Source: Physella acuta
Taxonomy: Eukaryota; Mollusca; Gastropoda; Physidae
Assembly: GCF_028476545.1 (NCBI RefSeq)
Contig: NW_026733171.1
Location: 45,001-109,000, forward strand
Reading direction: 5' to 3'
Length of the DNA: 64,000 bases
Positions 38,672 to 51,169 of the stretch are shown here, one piece after another. The stretch's first letter is position 1. Each line of letters starts with the position of its first letter. The position numbers were made by a program, and so were the translations under genes. The notes below the pieces were generated by a model that had not been told where the DNA came from, made no database searches, and saw only the letters and a program-made list of their open reading frames with translations.

Positions 38672-38755
38672 TTCAGAGGCGTCGCTAGGTCGGCGTCACC
38701 GATTGTGGCACTTCATGGTGTCACCTCCCCTCCCCCCCTTTCCCAAATAAATAAA
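38672..38755 (+). mobile_element. hAT-like MITE fragment (CAGAGGCGTCGCTAGG)
   Basis: Left-end fragment of the CAGTGGCGTAACTAGG family; the right end is absent. Confidence 0.5.
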
Positions 38756-38965
38756 GGTTTGATAACAGTCTTTTTTTCTACGTTTTATGAAACTCAAGAA
38801 CGTAAAACAAAACACAGAATAATCGTCTCTCTTCCACGCAACTGCTTGAACATGTATAGCTGTATTTGATGTGTTTCTAGAGTTAGTGCTGCTAAAATCA
38901 ACGTTGATATAAAAAATTTCTCTTCCGTTTCTTTGAGTTTGAAAATATTCACTAAACCTATAACA

Positions 38966-39062
38966 TTATAGGGCTGGTAAGTAGGTCACCAACCAGTTCT
39001 ATGGCTCATGCAAGTTTATTGAGCCGTAGAACTGGTTGGTGACCTACTTACCAGCCCTATAA
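38966..39062. ncRNA. Near-perfect 43-bp inverted repeat, hairpin RNA candidate
   Basis: Arms 38966-39008 and 39020-39062 pair over 43 positions with a single G.T wobble, around an 11-nt loop (TGCAAGTTTAT). Transcribed from either strand it would fold into a very stable hairpin, longer and more perfect than a usual animal pre-miRNA. It could be a hairpin-siRNA source, a young miRNA or a snap-back mobile element. No TIR family was matched. Confidence 0.45.
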
Positions 39063-39164
39063 CAAAGACGAAAATGAAAATAAATTATGTGTATGATTGT
39101 GGTTTTAAAAAAAATTGTAAAAAAATAATTGATAGAATGGTTACGTTTGTAAACAAGCAAACAA

Positions 39165-39625
39165 TCAAACACGCACTCATTCAAACACACACACACAATC
39201 AAATACAAAATCAAACACGCACACAATCAAACACACACACAATCAAACACGCACACAATAAACACGCACTCAATCAAACACACACGCACACAATCAAATA
39301 CAAAATCAAACACGCACACAATCAAACATGCGCACAATCAAACACTTACACAAACAAATACTCACACAATCAAACACGCACACAATAAACACGCACTCAT
39401 TCAAACACACATACACACAATCAAATACAAAATCAAACACGCACATAATCAAACACAAACACAATCAAACACACACACAATCAAAAACACACACAATCAA
39501 ACACGCACACAAACAAATACTCACACAATCAAACACGCACACAATAAACACGCACTCAATCAAACACACACACAGTCAAATACACAATCAATCACGCACA
39601 CAATCAAATACTCACACAAGTAAAC
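39165..39625. repeat. ~16-18-bp minisatellite (CACGCACACAATCAAA)
   Basis: About 27 copies. A block of about 170 bp (CACACAATAAACACGCACTC...) appears three times (39235, 39375, 39535). Confidence 0.93.
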
Positions 39626-40296
39626 AAATAAAGTAGCAAACAAACAACAAATAAACAAACACATGTATAAACAAATTTATAAACAACTTAACTAAATAAA
39701 CAAATAAAGAAACAAAAAAACGAGGAATTTATTTATAAACAAAATAACATTCTTTTGAAGTATTCACAACTGTAGAAGAAATATGAGTGAAAAATTTCCC
39801 CCAAAGACAGTGGAACGAAAAGCCTCTGTGAAACAAAATGGCGCGAAAAAAATCCCTATTGTTAAAAATTAATTGCTGAAAACCTATTCTAAACCATCGA
39901 TCTTTAAACATTTGTCCAAAAAAAAAATTGATCTGATTATCTGTCTTGGGCCGACAGTTTCTGAATGCATGTCAAATTATTTGAATTGATTTTTCGTCCT
40001 GCTTCAAGTTCCCTCCCTTTTCAGTAGAAATAAAACCAGTTTAAATTTATGAAATCTAATAACAGAAATATTGAGTCTACGGGATTGGAAAAGAATGGTC
40101 TAGAAAAATCGGTTGTTGTTCTGGAAGTCATGAGATAGGTACTCACGCTTGAGACTGTGGGTCGCCTGTTGAGTTAACTGACCCCCATATGTGAACCTGG
40201 GGTTGTATTGAACTTGTGGAGGAGGGAGAGCTGATGGAGACCCACGGGTCAAGCTGTTGGCTTAAGGGCATTGATAGAACTGGAATAGGCGGTGTA

Positions 40297-40735
<439 letters not shown>

Positions 40736-40779
40736 TAGCAATGCTCTACCGATAATCTTTTCGTGATTTATATAGACCT

Positions 40780-41010
40780 AAGTCATGACCCTAACCTTTA
40801 ACCTACCCTAATCGTCACCCTAAACTTGACTCTAGCCTTAACTCTAGCCTTAACTCTAGCCTTAACCTTCACCTTAACCCTAACCTGACCCTTATCCGCA
40901 ACATAGTTACAACTCTATCTTAAAACCTAGACATCAACTTCACCTTAATCCTCTCCCTGACCCCTGCCTTACCCCTAACCCAGACCACAACACCAACCTT
41001 AACTAACCCT
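40780..41010. repeat. Degenerate CCTTAACCCTAACC-type repeat
   Basis: Diverged telomere-like hexamers with TAACTCTAGCC units. Confidence 0.7.
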
Positions 41011-41484
41011 AACAACTACACCAACAGAAAAAAAAACACCTTATCTTTCTAACAAGCGCGAAAGAAAAAAAAATCTGGTCACAACCCAATCACCATAATC
41101 GAACCCCAATCATCATAATCGAAGCCAGCAACTTCCAACCCTCGGCATGTTGTGTCCACATGGACTGTACCGCGACTAAATAAAGCCCGCAGAATCAGAT
41201 AAACCAGTACTTGATAAACCATGGATTTTCTCCCCTTCAAACAGAGACACTATTGATTGAATTTATCAAGGGGCGTAATTACGTACAGGGGAAACAACTC
41301 AATTACGAATTGAAGAATTGTAATGAGGGTATAATAAGTTGAAAACATGTCATACACCGTGAAACCTTGCAGGTATTCGTTTAAGTATTGTGCCGATAAA
41401 TTAGTTCACGACTTTTTCTAATTGGTATTGAAATTTTCGTCAATTATCTCGGTGAACTAAAATTCAGGTGTTGATTTTAAAGGT

Positions 41485-41705
41485 TTTAAAAGACAACTCC
41501 AAAATCAAACAACTGCTGCCTTGTAGTTTGTTCTTGTTTGGACAAAGACTATGGAAGCAAATCCAAAAAAAGAAAAGCAGGCTGAAATAGGAGTTAATGT
41601 CCTCAACGGCGCATACCTAGTTGATACGTAATATTTAATTGTGTTGGAGTGGATCCCTATCAACACTAAAATTAAGAACGAAGAAGAAGAAGAAACGTAT
41701 ATTTA
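41485..41705 (+). mobile_element. SINE family B, middle and (GAA)n tail
   Basis: ACAACTCCAAAATCAAACAA...TATGGAAGCAAATCC, a body with CAACGGCGCATACCTAGTTG, and the end ATTAAGAACGAAGAAGAAGA. Confidence 0.75.
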
Positions 41706-41889
41706 AAGAAAAATATAAAAAAAAAAAACATGTTTCGTAAAACGTTGAAAGCTAAAATTTAAAAAAATGATGACCAATGGCCATCTCTACTAACAAGATA
41801 TAGACGTCCATGTCGACGGTCACCTAATACCCCACATAAACCCCATCCACGTCAACGACACATAAAACGACGTCTTAATACATGCAATG

Positions 41890-42035
41890 TCAATATAGCC
41901 TCAGATCATGGAGCATAACCAGTTGACGCGTGGAATTAATGGTGTTGGAGGGAATCCCTTTCAGCACTAAGTTAAGAACGAAGAAGAAGAAGTAATAGTA
42001 GTAGAAGAAGAGGAAGCAGAAGAACAAGAAAAAGA
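41890..42035 (+). mobile_element. SINE family B 3' end with GAA tail
   Basis: GTGTTGGAGGGAATCCCTTT and CACTAAGTTAAGAACGAAGA match the 41485 copy; a long GAA/GTA-rich tail follows. Confidence 0.7.
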
Positions 42036-42145
42036 AGCTCTGATTATAACAACTTTTAGCTAAAGTGGATCTAAGTACAGTAACCTATAAGGGGTCTATA
42101 GTAAGGACTTACAGCTCCATGAAATATCAGGGTTTTAAAATGTTT

Positions 42146-42372
42146 CAGAGTTTCTTCTAGGCATCTCTTCGGGGGATGGGGGGGGGGGGGGGTTTGTGAC
42201 CCACGAAAAACGTGTACCCCCCACCCCGAACAAAAAAGAATTCATATAGAAAATATATACTTTTACCAGTGTCCGCCCCCCCCCCCCCCGGGAAAATTTA
42301 GACTCCTCCCCCAGGAAAATTTCAAGTCCCCCCCCCCCCTGAGAAAAAATGTCTGAAAGAAACAGTGGACAG
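42146..42372 (+). mobile_element. hAT MITE (CAGAGTTTCTTCTAG family)
   Basis: CAGAGTTTCTTCTAGGCATC ... CTGAAAGAAACAGTGG, with the shared core TATAGAAAATATATACTTTT and long C runs. No clear target duplication. Confidence 0.75.
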
Positions 42373-43100
42373 ACTTCACTAGGCAAGACACGAGTTAATA
42401 CACAGCTGTAATACACAAGTTAACTTCGACAGAGCTGCAGACATACATAGAAAAGGCTATTAAAAAGACGGACATAATTTATTAAACAACCCTAGTCTAG
42501 ACAACACTAAGAAAGAATAAAACACATTATTAAAAATGATTTAAAAATTTGATATACGACACTAATAAACACATTTTTAATTAACTCCATGTCATTATCA
42601 CATACAACAAACATAAACAAAGACATTTTCATTTATCCTGCTGGAATAGAATCTAACGAGCCGACCCGCGGTGCATCATACGCCGCTATTTAGTTGTTTT
42701 TTCTGCTTTTCAGTAGCAATAGAGAGGAAAAGAGGGGACTGCAAGGCGCGCGCTTGCAGCTTGTTTTCTAACGGCTCCCAGAAGAGAATTATATATATAG
42801 ATGTTACTTTAACACTAATAATTAAGAACGAAGAAGAAGAAGAAGAAGACTCACGTTTAGTAAACAAACCACACTATTTAACGAAGTTTAATATTACAAG
42901 ACCACACGTGAATACAACTCAAAATTTCAGTTTAAAAAAAATAAACAGGAAATTCTATTATACCATGTAAAAACTTCACATTTTCAGTACCTCTAAGAAT
43001 GAATACTGGTCCATCTAGAATCCAACAGAAAAACGAAGTTCACAGTAAATCGGTTCCATAGTCGAATTGAGGAAGTTTACTCCTGATAAAACTGAAATCT
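42373..43100. other. Mostly unique DNA; SINE-B tail at 42805-42850
   Basis: ACACTAATAATTAAGAACGA with (GAA)n at 42811-42850 is a family B tail. No further exon of the 43.1-43.3 kb gene was found. Confidence 0.5.
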
Positions 43101-43107
43101 ATTTTAC

Positions 43108-43291
43108 CTGTAAGAATGTGTACATCTGCGGTCCCAGAAAGATGTGAGTCTCGCAGAAAGGTGGGGCTCTCCCCTGTAACGGGAGTCAGGGGCCCGCGCG
43201 ACGGTGGGCCCGCACGCCGCAGAAATGCGAGAGCACGGCAAAGTGCATTGACTCGCTGGTTGCTAGGCGACGCGCGCAGCGTGGCGTCCAT
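43108..43291 (-). CDS. Candidate first coding exon in a CpG-rich island
   Basis: On the minus strand an ATG at 43291, in strong context (A at -3, G at +4), opens 61 codons plus one base, ending CAG|GTAAAA (phase 1). The reading starts MDATLRASPSNQRVNALCRA and holds several Arg/Pro/Ser-rich segments. The island at about 43130-43330 is clearly richer in GC and CpG than its AT-rich surroundings, as expected of a 5' exon. The frame is open further upstream but only from a TTG codon. I do not recognise the protein, and I could not find its second exon below 43.1 kb. It could also be 5' UTR with a chance frame. Confidence 0.45.
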
Positions 43292-43468
43292 GCTGGCGTT
43301 CAAGGGAGACAATGCTGAAAGGTGTTTTTTTTTGGACGTTGAGTAACTCTACATTAAAAATGGCGAAATTAACTATTGTTTGGGTTACATAAAATGATTT
43401 AATTATTTTTTTAAAAAAAGTTTAAAGTGATTGCTTAGTAAATTTTAACTTTAATTTGTTGGATCTTA

Positions 43469-43745
43469 GAGGTCATCCATAAATGACGTCACACTTTTTT
43501 TGGTGACGATTTTTACATCCCCCTGCCCATCGTCACACATTGTCACTAAAAGCCTGACCACCCTAAATGACGTCACGCCTCAGGCAACAATGAACACCCA
43601 CCGACCCCCCCCTCCCTCAAAGGAGAGCATAGCACAGTATTAATAAAGAAAATATCAGTGTCCACCCCACGTAAATTTCAAGTGCCCTCCACCTACCCCG
43701 GAAGTTTCAAATGTCCCCATGGAGAATTTAATTTTGTCTAAAAGA
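43469..43745. mobile_element. Composite of two MITE families
   Basis: The left end GAGGTCATCCATAAATGACG belongs to the TTA-TSD family. The right part (AAATTTCAAGTGCCC...GTCTAAAAGAAA) belongs to the CAGAGTTTCTTCCAG family. Confidence 0.6.
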
Positions 43746-43749
43746 AAAC

Positions 43750-44515
43750 GTGATTAAAGTGGTGTCCTATGGACGTATAAAAAAGGCAACAATTAAAATG
43801 GGGTTGGGGTGTATAGCGTTGGTCGGAATGGCATTCAGGGGCAAAATAGCATGACCAGAGGTCAGATTTAGATTTAGATTTAGGCAAAGTAGCATGACTA
43901 GAGGTCAGAGTAGTTACTAAAGGCAAAGTATAATAACAAGAGGACTTAACCTTCGTGTCAAGTTTGAAAAAAAAAATCGGTTCAATTTAAACGGTTGCAA
44001 TTTTCCTCCTAATCAATCAAGTTTTAAAAAAAAAAAATTGAAGAAAAATAACACAATATTTTCTTTATTTTGTTCGACACATAAAAACAACATTTACAGC
44101 TAGTATATTTTTTTTGCCTTAATAATGAGATAGGTACAAAAATTTTTCAATCTAAAAAAGTTATTTCCCTTGAACGCTCCGTGACAGAGAGTTGATTGGA
44201 GCGACACCTTGTTTAAAAGCCCGTGAATTACAAAGCCGGCGAGCCGGTTCCGGGTAGGGTTAACCACTTTCATGAAACATTAACTACGACCGTGCGTTCA
44301 ATCTTTCATTAAACTCGCGTGATTGGTCCAGCTTTAAACGATGTCGGCCCGGTTGTTTTGTACTCTGTGGGGAGGGGGTGGTGTGGGATGGTGTGGGGGG
44401 GGGGGGGGGTTGAAACTTAATGTTGTGATGGTCATGGTCTGATCGATGCATCTTTGTTTAGTTAATGTTTAAGTGTTGTTAGTTTGTGTTGGTCAGTTGT
44501 GTGCGGGGCTGGTTG
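43750..44515. other. Unique DNA, no gene seen
   Basis: Contains a G run at 44396-44411 and a CCAAT-type GATTGGTCC near 44320. Confidence 0.45.
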
Positions 44516-44652
<137 letters not shown>

Positions 44653-45121
44653 TAGGCCTATATATGAAATATGGTGCTTTCATGTAAAAGTATATGTTGT
44701 TTCGTGATAACAGTCTGTTAGAGAACTGATATACATGTTTTAAATTATTGTTTAGATGTTATATTTTCTATTTGTATACTTCTAGGTTAAACTCTAGAGT
44801 TAAACCTAGCCATTACTCCAATATAACGTATAACAGAGTCTTTTTTCCATTTACTTTCTCAAAGGGATGTGTGATGGAAATAATGAAAACAAAACCCGAC
44901 ATTAAAGGGAAACAACAAACACCATAATTTTATAAGGGACGTAATCACATAGTGATTTTTAGTCTAAGGTTAACTGGCTTGGTGGAGTGTACTTGACAGG
45001 AGAATGATGGGGGACTGGGGGACAGGGGGATGGTTAATGCTGGTTACATTGACAAGCTGAGCCGTAGGGAGGGGGGTGGTTAAATTAACGAGGGTTTGAC
45101 GCTCTATAATGGATTTGGTTG

Positions 45122-45868
45122 GGTTGATGTGGTCTACTGATGATGTGGTCTAGGGTTGATGTTGTCTACTGATGATGTGGTCTACTGATGATGTTGTCTA
45201 GGGTTGATGTTGTCTACTGATGATGTGGTCTACTGATGATGTTGTCTACTGATGATGTGGTCTACTGATGATTTGTTTAGTTATGATGTGGTCTACTGAT
45301 GATGTGGTCTACTGATGATGTGATTTAGTGTTGATGTGGTCTACTGTTGATGTGGTCTACTGATGATGTGGTCTACTGATGATGTGATTTAGTGTTGATG
45401 TGGTCTACTGATGATGTGGTCTACTGATGATGTGGTCTACTGATGATGTGATTTAGTGTTGATGTGGTCTACTGATGATGTGGTCTACTGATGATGTGAT
45501 TTAGTGTTGATGTGGTCTACTGATGATGTGGTCTACTGATGATGTGGTCTACTGATGATGTGGTCTACTGATGATGTGGTCTACTGATGATGTGGTCTAC
45601 TGATGATGTGGTCTACTGATGATGTGGTCTACTGATGATGTTGTCTACTGATGATGTGGTCTACTGATGATGTGGTCTGCTGATGATGTGGTTTAGTTAT
45701 GATGTGGTTTACTGATGATGAGGTTTAGTTATAATGTGGTTTGCTGTGATGTGGTTTAGTTATGATGTATTTTTGCTCTGATGTGGTTAAGTTATGATGT
45801 GGTTTAGTTATGATGTGTTTTAGTTATGATCTGGTTTAGCTGTGATGTAGTCATTTGATGATGTTGTC
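45122..45868. repeat. 16-bp minisatellite (GATGATGTGGTCTACT)
   Basis: About 45 copies. GTGATTTAGTGTTGAT variants recur at 45321, 45385, 45449 and 45498 within the array, and decay begins after 45690. Confidence 0.95.
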
Positions 45869-45879
45869 TAGATTATGAC

Positions 45880-46430
45880 TTCAGCTTTATAGGTGCCGCC
45901 GCACCCAACAGCTGTGTGGGGAGATGGGGTCTTCTCAACTCTCTGGTTCTTCTCAACTTGTTGCCCAGACGTTGGGCCTTGATTTCGAAAGCGCAACCAT
46001 CCAATCGTCTATCAGACTATAGCACTATACATTTATACCATGGCTTTCCTGACATAATCACGTGAAGCCCCTAAGAAGCAAAGGACTGGAGCTACACCTC
46101 TTCATAGGACTCTGTTGTGTTTGCTCTCTTTAGTTGGGCCCATGTAAGTATCACAGCCTTTGTTTCGCTTTCAACAGCACTCTATGATTTTCCAGGCATG
46201 AACATTTCTCTTCCATTTGTCTTATTTAATCCAACGTTTGCCTTGCGATGTTTCCATCTGTTCTCTTTAGTTGGGCCCATGTGAGCCTTACAGCCCTAGC
46301 TTCCCTTTCAACAGCCAATCTCTAGCCTATGTCTACTCTTCACTTTCCTTTGGGTTTTAATCTAACGTTTGCCTCGAGATGTTTCCATCTGTTCTACTCT
46401 GGGCCTGTCTGGTCCATCTTCACCTGCGTG
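45880..46430 (-). mobile_element. LINE 3'-end remnant, internally duplicated
   Basis: The minus strand reads AVEREARAVRLTWAQLKRTD at about 46316-46257. This resembles the conserved C-terminal tail of many non-LTR retrotransposon reverse transcriptases (…EKEAKA.GLTWGQLER…). A second, diverged copy (AVESETKAVILTWAQLKRA) lies at about 46176-46120, so a ~137-bp segment is duplicated. No RT core is present. Confidence 0.45.
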
Positions 46431-46439
46431 TTTTAATAA

Positions 46440-47187
46440 TCTTGTCTATTAATAGATGTTTAGTGCTTTATTACACTTTCAACTAAATATTAGTACTAGC
46501 TTAACATTTATGTTGTGGATTCGTATCAATATATAATGCTTAAAGGTACCTGCCAGCCGCATTTATTAAACCACTAAAGTATTGGGATTTAGATTAGCTT
46601 AGAGCTTTGACAAAAATTAGGATAACGGATGAGTTTAATGAGAGAGTTTTGGTTAGGTTTTTGACTATAGATGGTAGTTGGAATATCAGGGATAAATTAA
46701 GGGACTCGATGATTTTTTTTTCATTAACAGAATTTTGTTTTCGTTTTAAATCGTACTTTAGTAGCAATGCTATTTCTTTAAAATGATTACTTTAATTGAG
46801 CAATTTTCAGATCAATTAAAAAAATCGCAAAAGTAATTTAAAAAAAAAGTAAAACATCACATGCTAGTCGGCATAAAATTCCATTAAGGCTATTTCGCAT
46901 TGGTTACAAAAATCAGTTTAAAAAAAACGTTTACATGTTAGTCTCGTCACGAATTCATGTGATTTATCAATAATTTCGCTCCCATGTCAAGTTCAAGAGT
47001 TCATTACACTCTTTTTCTCAAGTAGCCTATGGACAGGTATTATAATTTTTTTCCTGACACAAGAGGCAGAAATAATTTGTTTTAAAGCCCTAGCATGAAA
47101 TATATTTTTGTTAATCTTAGACTTTTCAGACAAATACCCTTTAACGAAACTGTAGTGTAGATTGTTAAAAAATTTAAAAGAAAATGC
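46440..47187. other. AT-rich unique DNA, no gene seen
   Basis: No exon signal or clear element. Confidence 0.5.
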
Positions 47188-47195
47188 TTCTTACT

Positions 47196-47456
47196 CAGAG
47201 GCGTAGCGATGGGGGCGGGGGGGGGGGGGGGCAGGGGGTTACATATGTCCCCAGGCGCCAACCTTAGGGGGCGCCAAAATGGGATGAAAAAAACAAATTA
47301 AAAAGTTATTTTAGCTTCATTTTTGCATTATAGTTTGATGGGGGGGAGGGGGGGTGCAAATCGAAAGTTTCAGGGGGGTGGGGGTGCAAATTGAAAATTT
47401 GCTCCCGAGGGGGCGCCAAATTGTCCCCGGGCGCCGTAAGTGTCGCTACGCCTCTG
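47196..47456. mobile_element. hAT MITE, CAGAGGCGTAGCGA family, exact 8-bp TSD
   Basis: TIRs CAGAGGCGTAGCGA / TCGCTACGCCTCTG. TTCTTACT is duplicated exactly at 47188-47195 and 47457-47464. The G-rich interior has GGCGCCAA blocks. Confidence 0.95.
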
Positions 47457-47785
47457 TTCTTACTTAAAGATAACAAAATATTGTATCGTTTATGAAGTAC
47501 CAAACGAAAATGAGGCTAACCGGCATCTTCTGATTGGCTGCTGGCACGTCACGTGAACAGGGCGTGGTGACATTATGGGATGGAACGCGATTTGACGAGA
47601 TAATATATCGAGGTTTGGCATGCTAACTGGGTATAGGGTTACATAGGCATTGTGTAATAAATAAAAGTTATGTTCTAGATGTATGTCACAGAAAATCGGT
47701 ACAAGTTTGGTATAGGGCTACATAGACTATGTGTAATAAATTATAGTATTGTTTCAGATTTTTGTCGCAGGACATCCGGTACATG

Positions 47786-49268
47786 TATCTCAGTGTCCTG
47801 CAATACCTCTGTACACCTCAGTATCTCAGCGCCATGCAATACCTCTGCACATCTCAGTATCTCAGCGCCATGCAATACCTCTGTACTCCTCAGTATCTCA
47901 GCATTATGCAGTGCCTCTGTACACCGAAGTATCTCAGCGTCATGCAATACCTCTGTAGACCAACTCAACGCCATGCAATACCTCTGTCGACCTCAGTATC
48001 TCAGCGCCATGCAATACCTCTATACACCTCAGTATCTCAGCGCCATGAAATACCTCTGTAGACCATCTCAGCGCCATGCAATACCTCTGCACACCTCAGT
48101 ATCTCAGCGCCATGCAATACCTCTGTAGACCTCAGTATCTCAACGCCATGAAATACCTCTGTAGACCATCTCAGCGCCATGCAATACCTCTGCACACCTC
48201 AGTATCTCAGCGCCATGAAATACCTCTGTACACCTCAGTATCTCAGCGCCATGAAATACCTCTGTAGACCTCAGTATCTCAGCGCCATGAAATGCCTCTG
48301 TACACCTCAGTATCTCAGCGCCATGAAATACCTCTTTGGACCTCAGTATCTCAGCGCCATGCAATACCTCTGTAGACCTCAGTATCTCAGCGCCACGAAA
48401 TACCTCTGTACACCTCAGCGCCATGAAATACCTCTCTAGACCTGAGTATCTCAGCGCCATGAAATACCTCTGTAGACCATCTCAGCGCCATGCAATACCT
48501 CTGCACACCTCAGTATCTCAGCGCCATGCAATACCTCTGTAGACCTCATTATCTCAGCGCCATGCAATACCTCTGTAGACCTCAGTATCTCAGCGCCATG
48601 AAATACCTCTGTAGACCATCTCAGCGCCATGCAATACCTCTGCACACCTCAGTATCTCAGCGCCATGAAATACCTCTGTAGACCTCAGTATCTCAGCGCC
48701 ATGCAATACCTCTGTAGACCTCAGTATCTCAGCGCCATGAAATACCTCTGTAGACCTCAGTATCTCAGCGCCATGAAATACCTCTGTAGACCATCTCAGC
48801 GCCATGCAATACCTCTGCACACCTCAGTATCTCAGCGCCATGAAATACCTATGTACACCTCAGTATCTCAGCGCCATGAAATACCTCTGTAGACCTCAGT
48901 ATCTCAGCGCCATGAAATACCTCTGTACACCTCAGTATCTCAGCGCCATGAAATACCTCTGTAGACCTCAGTATCTCAGCGCCATGCAATACCTCTGTAC
49001 ACCTCAGCGCCATGAAATACCTCTCTAGACCTGAGTATCTCAGCGCCATGAAATACCTCTGTAGACCATCTCAGCGCCATGCAATACCTCTGCACACCTC
49101 AGTATCTCAGCGCCATGCAATACCTCTGTAGACCTCATTATCTCAGCGCCATGCAATACCTCTGTAGACCTCAGTATCTCAGCGCCATGAAATACCTCTG
49201 TAGACCATTTCAGCGCCATGCAATACCTCTGCACACCTCAGTATCTCAGCGCCATGCAATACCTCTGC
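47786..49268. repeat. 36-bp satellite (CAGTATCTCAGCGCCATGAA...) with higher-order blocks
   Basis: About 42 units, some shortened to CCATCTCAGCGCCATGCAAT. A ~220-bp block with CTCTCTAGACCTGAG and CCTCATTATCTC variants appears at about 48410 and again 590 bp later at about 49003. The 36-bp period (12 codons) keeps many frames open by chance. Confidence 0.96.
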
Positions 49269-49483
49269 TAACTGTAGGTTTCTGTTCCACTTAATGACAC
49301 GCCTCCCCCCTCCCCGGGAGGGTTGGGTTTGTATTTCACGTTAGCGTGACCATAGTTTATTACGTGGAAGGTTCCCCCCTCTACACCCCCACTCCCAGTC
49401 TCCACCCATCCATAAACCCTCAATCATTCTTACCGTATTGATCGTGTCTTTAAACTCATAAACCTGCAGAAAACGGTACACAG

Positions 49484-50128
49484 ATACTAATAGATATCTA
49501 AAGGTACCAATTGATATGTAGTTATGTAAAGATACCAATAGATATGTATCTATGTAAAGATACCAATAGATATGTAGCTATGTAAAGATACCAATAGATA
49601 TGTAGATATGTAAAGATACCAATAGAAATGTATCTATGTAAAGATACAAATAGATATGTAGCTATGTAAAGGTACCAATATGTATGTAGCTATGTAAAGA
49701 TACAAATAGATATGTAGCTATGTAAAGGTACCAATAGATATGTATCTATGTAAAGATACCAATGGATATGTAAAGATACCAATAGATATGTATCTATGTA
49801 CAGATACCAATAGATATGTAGTTATGTAAAGATACCAATTGATATGTATCTATGTAATGATACCAATAGATATGTAGCTATGTAAAGATACCAATAGATA
49901 TGTAGCTATGTACAGATACCATTAGATATGTAAAGATACCAATAGATATGTAGCTATGTACAGATACCATTAGATATGTAAAGATACCAATAGATATGTA
50001 TCTATGTAAAGATACCAATAGATATGTAGCTATGTAAAGATACCAATAGAAATGTAGCTATGTAAAGATACCAATAGATATGTAGCTATATAAAGATACT
50101 AATAGATTTGTATCTATGTAAAGATACC
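49484..50128. repeat. 28-bp minisatellite (ACCAATAGATATGTAGCTAT)
   Basis: About 23 copies with GTAGCTATG/GTATCTATG alternation. Confidence 0.95.
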
Positions 50129-50324
50129 TACAGTGTAATAACATGTAATGTCTGAATAGAAGTCATGGGCAATGATAAATGGTGTTGTGAATGAGGTAAG
50201 TGTTGTGTGAGGTTGAGCTAAGTGGTCAACACCAATGATGTATATTGTGAATGAGCTAAAGGGGTGTGTGAAGTTGAGCTAATGGAAGACATGAACAATG
50301 ATGAATGTTGATGTTAATGAGCTG

Positions 50325-50450
50325 AGGGTGAGTAGGGGTGAGTGGGGGTGATCGAGGGAGAGTGAGGGAGAGTGAGGGAGAGTGAGGGAGAGTGGGGGTG
50401 AGTGATGGTAGGAGAGGGTGAGTCAAGGACGGGAGAGGGTGAGTTAAGGA
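50325..50450. repeat. GAGGGAGAGT repeat
   Basis: About a dozen G-rich decamers; poly-C runs follow near 50460 and 50531-50550. Confidence 0.8.
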
Positions 50451-51009
50451 CGATTACCCCCTCCCCCCGTCAATACTCCTTACCACTTACCAAACTTTCA
50501 AAGTCGGAATAGATTATTACCAGGTTTATTACCCCCCCCCCCCCCCCCCCATCACATCCCTTTTAACCCCGTAATAATTTTTCGGGTAACTATTCAAACG
50601 GCACCCGGGCAAACGTCCATTTGGGCACAAACAGTATTCTTGAAAACGCATTAGGGTATAAATCTTTTGGGCAAAAGTAAATAACACGTGTTAGTATAAT
50701 CTGCAGCGCTACCACTGGGGAGGGGGATGGAGGGGGGGGGGGGGGGAATGCCAAAATTATCCACCAACGTTGCATTAGAAAAACCACAACTAAAATTTGT
50801 AATTTTAAATATACTTTCTTCACACAAAAACTGCTTAATAATTTATGAAGCAAACGATATTTGATGTAGTACGTTATCTATAAATAAATATCGGGTTTTC
50901 CCGATAATATTATTCCTTTTCATCTTATCCGTATAATTTTTTTTCCGGTCAACAAGACTTTGATAGCCGGTGAACTCAATTTTTTCGTGTGCCCAATCAG
51001 AGCCGGGGA

Positions 51010-51139
51010 TCAAGGACACGTGACCTTGCCGTAACGCGCGCGCCCCCTGGCGTAGGTGGCGTTGATGCAAATAGCGAGGAAGATTTGGGCGCGGAAGTGC
51101 TTTCTGAAGCAGAAGTTAGTGGACGGGAGCCGCGGGCTG
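51010..51139 (-). CDS. Candidate internal exon of a Cys-containing secreted protein
   Basis: On the minus strand, after acceptor-like ACCCCAGCAG, a GC- and CpG-rich frame reads PRLPSTNFCFRKHFRAQIFL, then AICINATYARGRARYGKVTCP and a stop. The FC-x(n)-RA.I pattern faintly resembles the start of a TIMP/NTR-type domain, but this is a weak by-eye match. AAG|GTCACG at 51025/51024 is a poor donor. The neighbouring 51.17-51.47 kb minisatellite keeps the frame open upstream by chance. Confidence 0.25.
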
Positions 51140-51169
51140 CTGGGGTTAATGATACACTGATTGGATGCA

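Noticed and set aside
45122-45868. CRISPR-like array
   Set aside because: All tandem arrays here are head-to-tail without unique spacers, in eukaryotic DNA.
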